From Chitinophagaceae bacterium (GTDB lineage Bacteria; Bacteroidota; Bacteroidia; Chitinophagales; Chitinophagaceae), in NCBI GenBank assembly GCA_014379965.1, contig JACMKU010000180.1, forward strand, positions 1 to 44,019: 44,019 nt of DNA, written 5' to 3'. This document shows, piece by piece, positions 41,709 through 44,019 of this stretch. Numbering within the stretch: the first letter of the stretch is position 1; every line of letters begins with the position of its first letter. The position numbers were made by a program, and so were the translations under genes. Under the pieces are notes generated by a model that saw only the letters and a program-made list of their open reading frames with translations, made no database searches and was not told the DNA's origin.

Positions 41709-41748
41709 GTACTTCAATTAGAAACAACTTCAAGGCCGAAGCAATCCC
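41689..41748. repeat. Family J repeat (CGTCATTGCGAGG ... GAAGCAATCCC)
   Basis: CGTCATTGCGAGGCC at 41689 and GGCCGAAGCAATCCC at 41734-41748 resemble the widespread CGTCATTGCGAG-GAAGCAATCC type of dispersed bacterial repeat. It overlaps the pyrF 3' end. The partial copy at 3134-3159 is inverted. Confidence 0.65.
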
Positions 41749-41788
41749 CTCTCTAATGATGGGGCCGATTCCCGATTACTCACGTAGC

Positions 41789-42238
41789 TCATCTAATAGA
41801 AGCCAGTTTCCGCCGTGCACGGAATCGTGAGAGACAATGAGCGCAATACCATGCAAAGAGACTGATCAGCATCCACATCGGAAGGAAGAGCAGCAACAGT
41901 TCTTTCTGCAGGTTAAATTTCCATGGAAGAAGAATAATAAGCGAGAGAGAGAATAATGGGATAAGAAGGCAAAGATGGCGTGCCTTTGTTTTGGCAAGAA
42001 TACCTGTAACTATCGTTCCTAAGAAAAGACCAATGGTGAAGCCCATTAATTCATAGTTAGAATGGGGCGAAGGGCGGAGATTACCTGGTTGAAAAATAAG
42101 CGCAGAATCTTCAGGTGACTTACCGCCGACAATCCTCTTGCCTGCAACTTGCAAAAGAACAACGACGACGAGGGTCACCAACACACCGGCCGCTATCGCA
42201 ATGACAGCATTTATTTTTTTAGCGAGGCGTACTCTCAT
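41789..42238 (-). CDS. Four-helix inner-membrane protein, unknown function
   Basis: The 149-aa product has four hydrophobic segments: INAVIAIAAGVLVTLVVVVL, MGFTIGLFLGTIVTGILA, LCLLIPLFSLSLIILLPW and LLLFLPMWMLISLFAWY, with basic ends. No family is recognised. The frame is open from 42277, but ATG 42238, two bases after the upstream stop TAG, is the better start and implies coupling with the YciI-like lipoprotein gene. Confidence 0.65.
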   Translation of the reverse strand: MRVRLAKKINAVIAIAAGVLVTLVVVVLLQVAGKRIVGGKSPEDSALIFQPGNLRPSPHSNYELMGFTIGLFLGTIVTGILAKTKARHLCLLIPLFSLSLIILLPWKFNLQKELLLLFLPMWMLISLFAWYCAHCLSRFRARRKLASIR

Positions 42239-42240
42239 TC

Positions 42241-42675
42241 CTATTTGAAAATGTATTTTCCTTTCTCGCTCCACCATGGATAGTATTCCATCGTTAACCT
42301 GCCAGTAATAACCGCGGTATCGCTTTGCACCATTTGCTCAACCTCCGACGAGTCCTTGCCGTTCATGATGAAGATGCCCCTAAGATCACCATCATAGCCC
42401 ATGGGACCGGCCATGATGATCTTACCTTCTTTTGCCAGCCTGTTAATATTAGCCATGTGGCCGGCCTGGATCATGGCCGCACTAGCGCTATCATGTGTAC
42501 GATTCGGTCCTTTTTTTAATAGTACCAGCCAATATCGCTTCATTTCACCGGAGTATACAGAGGTATCGGATGTGAAATCATACACCGTCGTTTTGCTCAC
42601 CGGTTTAACCGCATCATCTTTATGTTGGCAGGAGATCAGTATGAACGAAAGGCTCAGGAAGAAGAGGAATTTCAT
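42241..42675 (-). CDS. YciI-like domain lipoprotein
   Basis: The 144-aa protein has a lipobox (LSFILISC, Cys at 16) and a ferredoxin-like YCII-related domain: KRYWLVLLKKGPNRTHDSAS, MANINRLAKEGKIIMAGPMG, RGIFIMNGKDSSEVEQMV and MEYYPWW. The family is small enzymes or binding proteins of uncertain role; an exported lipoprotein version is uncommon in my experience. It is likely co-translated with the membrane protein downstream. Confidence 0.8.
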   Translation of the reverse strand: MKFLFFLSLSFILISCQHKDDAVKPVSKTTVYDFTSDTSVYSGEMKRYWLVLLKKGPNRTHDSASAAMIQAGHMANINRLAKEGKIIMAGPMGYDGDLRGIFIMNGKDSSEVEQMVQSDTAVITGRLTMEYYPWWSEKGKYIFK

Positions 42676-42763
42676 CTCATTGCAATTTCACACAATTTAA
42701 CTGCTTCCGGGGCAACGACCAATTCGAACACCAACTTCGATTTCCCAGCTTCCTGCTTTCACC

Positions 42764-42771
42764 TACCTTTG
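42764..42771 (+). promoter_or_regulatory. putative -7 box for the acyl-CoA dehydrogenase
   Basis: TACCTTTG, exact TAnnTTTG, 25 bases before the ATG at 42797, in a divergent gap without repeats. Confidence 0.5.
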
Positions 42772-42796
42772 CGGCAACAAAAAATCTCAAAGAAAT

Positions 42797-43981
42797 ATGG
42801 CGGCCCGCACGGATAATTTTACCAGTCCCGACTATTACCAGGTGGATGAATTGTTGACCGAAGAGCAACGGCATATTCGGGAAGTGGTACGCAGTTATGT
42901 TAAAAAGGAAATCTCGCCAATCATTGAGGATTACGCGCAGAAAGCAGAATTTCCTCAGCAGATCGTGAAGCAGCTTGGTGACCTCGGGTGCTTCGGTCCT
43001 ACTGTGCCAGTTGAGTATGGTGGAGGTGGTCTCGACTATATTAGTTATGGATTGATGATGCAGGAACTAGAGCGCGGCGACAGTGGTGTCCGTTCAACCG
43101 CATCCGTTCAGGGTTCATTGGTGATGTTCCCTATTTATGCGTATGGTAGCGAGGAGCAGCGCAAAAAATTCCTTCCGAAACTGGCCAGTGGTGAATGGTT
43201 GGGTTGTTTTGGCTTGACGGAACCGAATCATGGTAGCGATCCATCCAGCATGCTTACAAACTTCAAGGATGCCGGTGATCATGTCATACTGAATGGCGCG
43301 AAGATGTGGATTAGCAATGCGCCATTCTCGCAAGTTGCTGTAGTATGGGCCAAGAATGAACAGGGCGAAATTCAAGGATTGATCGTGGAGCGCGGCATGG
43401 AGGGATTCACCACTCCGACGACACATGGCAAGTGGAGTCTTCGTGCGTCAGCGACTGGTGAACTCGTGTTTGATAATGTGAAGGTTCCTAAAGAGAATAT
43501 TTTCCCTAAGGTAAAAGGTCTGAAAGGACCATTGGGCTGTCTTACAAAGGCAAGATATGGAATCGCATGGGGTGCCATCGGTGCGGCCATGGATTGCTAT
43601 GATACAGCTTTGCGATATAGCATGGAGAGAGAACAGTTTGGGCGTCCTATAGGCGGTTTTCAATTACAGCAAAAGAAACTTGCCGAGATGGTCACAGAGA
43701 TCACAAAGGCTCAATTGCTGAATTGGCGGCTTGGTGTTTTGATGAGCGAGGGGAGAGCAACACCTCAACAAGTGAGCATGGCGAAGCGTAATGCCTGTGA
43801 GGTCGCTACAAATATTTGTCGTGATGCCCGGCAGATGCTCGGCGGGATGGGTATCACGGGTGAATATTCAGTCATGCGACACATGATGAATCTGGAGAGT
43901 GTGATCACCTATGAAGGCACGCATGATATCCATTTGCTGATTACAGGGATGGATGTGACCGGGTTGAACGCGTTTAAGTAA
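42797..43981 (+). CDS. gcdH: Acyl-CoA dehydrogenase, glutaryl-CoA dehydrogenase-like
   Basis: The 394-aa flavoprotein has the acyl-CoA dehydrogenase pattern: TEEQRHIREVVRSYVKKEIS, GCFGLTEPNHGSDPSSM, MWISNAPFSQVAVVWAKN, REQFGRPIGGFQLQQ, and the catalytic Glu at 373 in NLESVITYEGTHDIHLLITG, the glutaryl-CoA dehydrogenase version of this motif. It would convert glutaryl-CoA to crotonyl-CoA plus CO2, the end of lysine and tryptophan breakdown. The subfamily call is by motif similarity; the hbd gene at 26593 would act two steps later. Complete: stop at 43979-43981. Confidence 0.88.
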   Translation: MAARTDNFTSPDYYQVDELLTEEQRHIREVVRSYVKKEISPIIEDYAQKAEFPQQIVKQLGDLGCFGPTVPVEYGGGGLDYISYGLMMQELERGDSGVRSTASVQGSLVMFPIYAYGSEEQRKKFLPKLASGEWLGCFGLTEPNHGSDPSSMLTNFKDAGDHVILNGAKMWISNAPFSQVAVVWAKNEQGEIQGLIVERGMEGFTTPTTHGKWSLRASATGELVFDNVKVPKENIFPKVKGLKGPLGCLTKARYGIAWGAIGAAMDCYDTALRYSMEREQFGRPIGGFQLQQKKLAEMVTEITKAQLLNWRLGVLMSEGRATPQQVSMAKRNACEVATNICRDARQMLGGMGITGEYSVMRHMMNLESVITYEGTHDIHLLITGMDVTGLNAFK

Positions 43982-43998
43982 GCAACTACGCCGGGTGA

Positions 43999-44019
43999 TC
44001 AATGGGCAATGGGCAATAG
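43999..44019. repeat. Family A repeat running off the window
   Basis: TCAATGGGCAATGGGCAATAG begins 17 bases after the gcdH stop; the rest lies outside. Confidence 0.7.

Overview
This window is a stretch of chromosome from a member of the Bacteroidota, most probably a Chitinophagaceae/Sphingobacteriia-type bacterium. Reasons: gene content and sequence style (Mrp without the C-terminal CxxC, CarboxypepD_reg-like and LysM/RlpA-like secreted proteins, a Bacteroidota-type kynurenine cluster), near absence of Shine-Dalgarno sequences, and repeated TAnnTTyG boxes resembling the Bacteroidota -7 promoter element just upstream of start codons. Assignment to family is inference. There is no phage, plasmid or CRISPR; most of the region is housekeeping.

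Layout. 1-9.9 kb: tRNA-Leu(CAG), dapD, a GT4 glycosyltransferase, tsaC, cca, a pRiA4b ORF-3-like protein, miaA, an Amidase_3 protein, folA, a four-helix-bundle (S23/IVP) protein, thyA and a SAM methyltransferase. 10-14.5 kb: three-gene proton-translocating transhydrogenase (pntAA-pntAB-pntB) and an RsmF/Sun-type rRNA methyltransferase. 14.6-23.7 kb: LysM/RlpA-like protein, fmt-namZ, FKBP isomerase, pepT, an OmpA-like protein, an SPFH protein and ExbB/ExbD. 23.8-32.5 kb: divergent prmC/ribD, a YigZ-like protein, 3-hydroxyacyl-CoA dehydrogenase, a secreted CarboxypepD_reg-like protein, mrp, an unrecognised secreted protein, a PaiB-like protein and a GDPD lipoprotein. 32.6-40.7 kb: tryptophan/kynurenine catabolism in two divergent arms (ACMS decarboxylase, a GxxExxY nuclease-fold protein and 3-hydroxyanthranilate dioxygenase on minus; an atypical SDR, aminomuconate-semialdehyde dehydrogenase, a RidA-type deaminase, kynureninase and kynurenine monooxygenase on plus). 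40.8-44 kb: pyrF, two small envelope proteins and a glutaryl-CoA-dehydrogenase-like enzyme. The catabolic genes together take kynurenine to 2-aminomuconate and beyond; the acyl-CoA dehydrogenase and the hydroxyacyl-CoA dehydrogenase could handle C5/C4-CoA products downstream. Tryptophan 2,3-dioxygenase and kynurenine formamidase are not in the window.

The striking feature is between the genes. Almost every gene 3' end runs into, or ends inside, a short-period (7-9 bp) repeat array, commonly arranged as two reverse-complementary arms. At least ten families (called A-J here) recur, several sharing conserved cores between copies. Two small genes of families often found near repeats (GxxExxY nuclease-fold; four-helix bundle) and an SDR lacking the catalytic YxxxK motif are each bracketed by inverted copies of one repeat family. 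The GxxExxY module (33617-34182) has 28-bp inverted ends also found on a gene-less element at 29540-29795 built of three 81-bp tandem units. I consider this repeat/terminal-gene arrangement the best candidate for an undescribed system; its function (termination, 3' RNA protection, or mobility like REP/RAYT systems) is inference.
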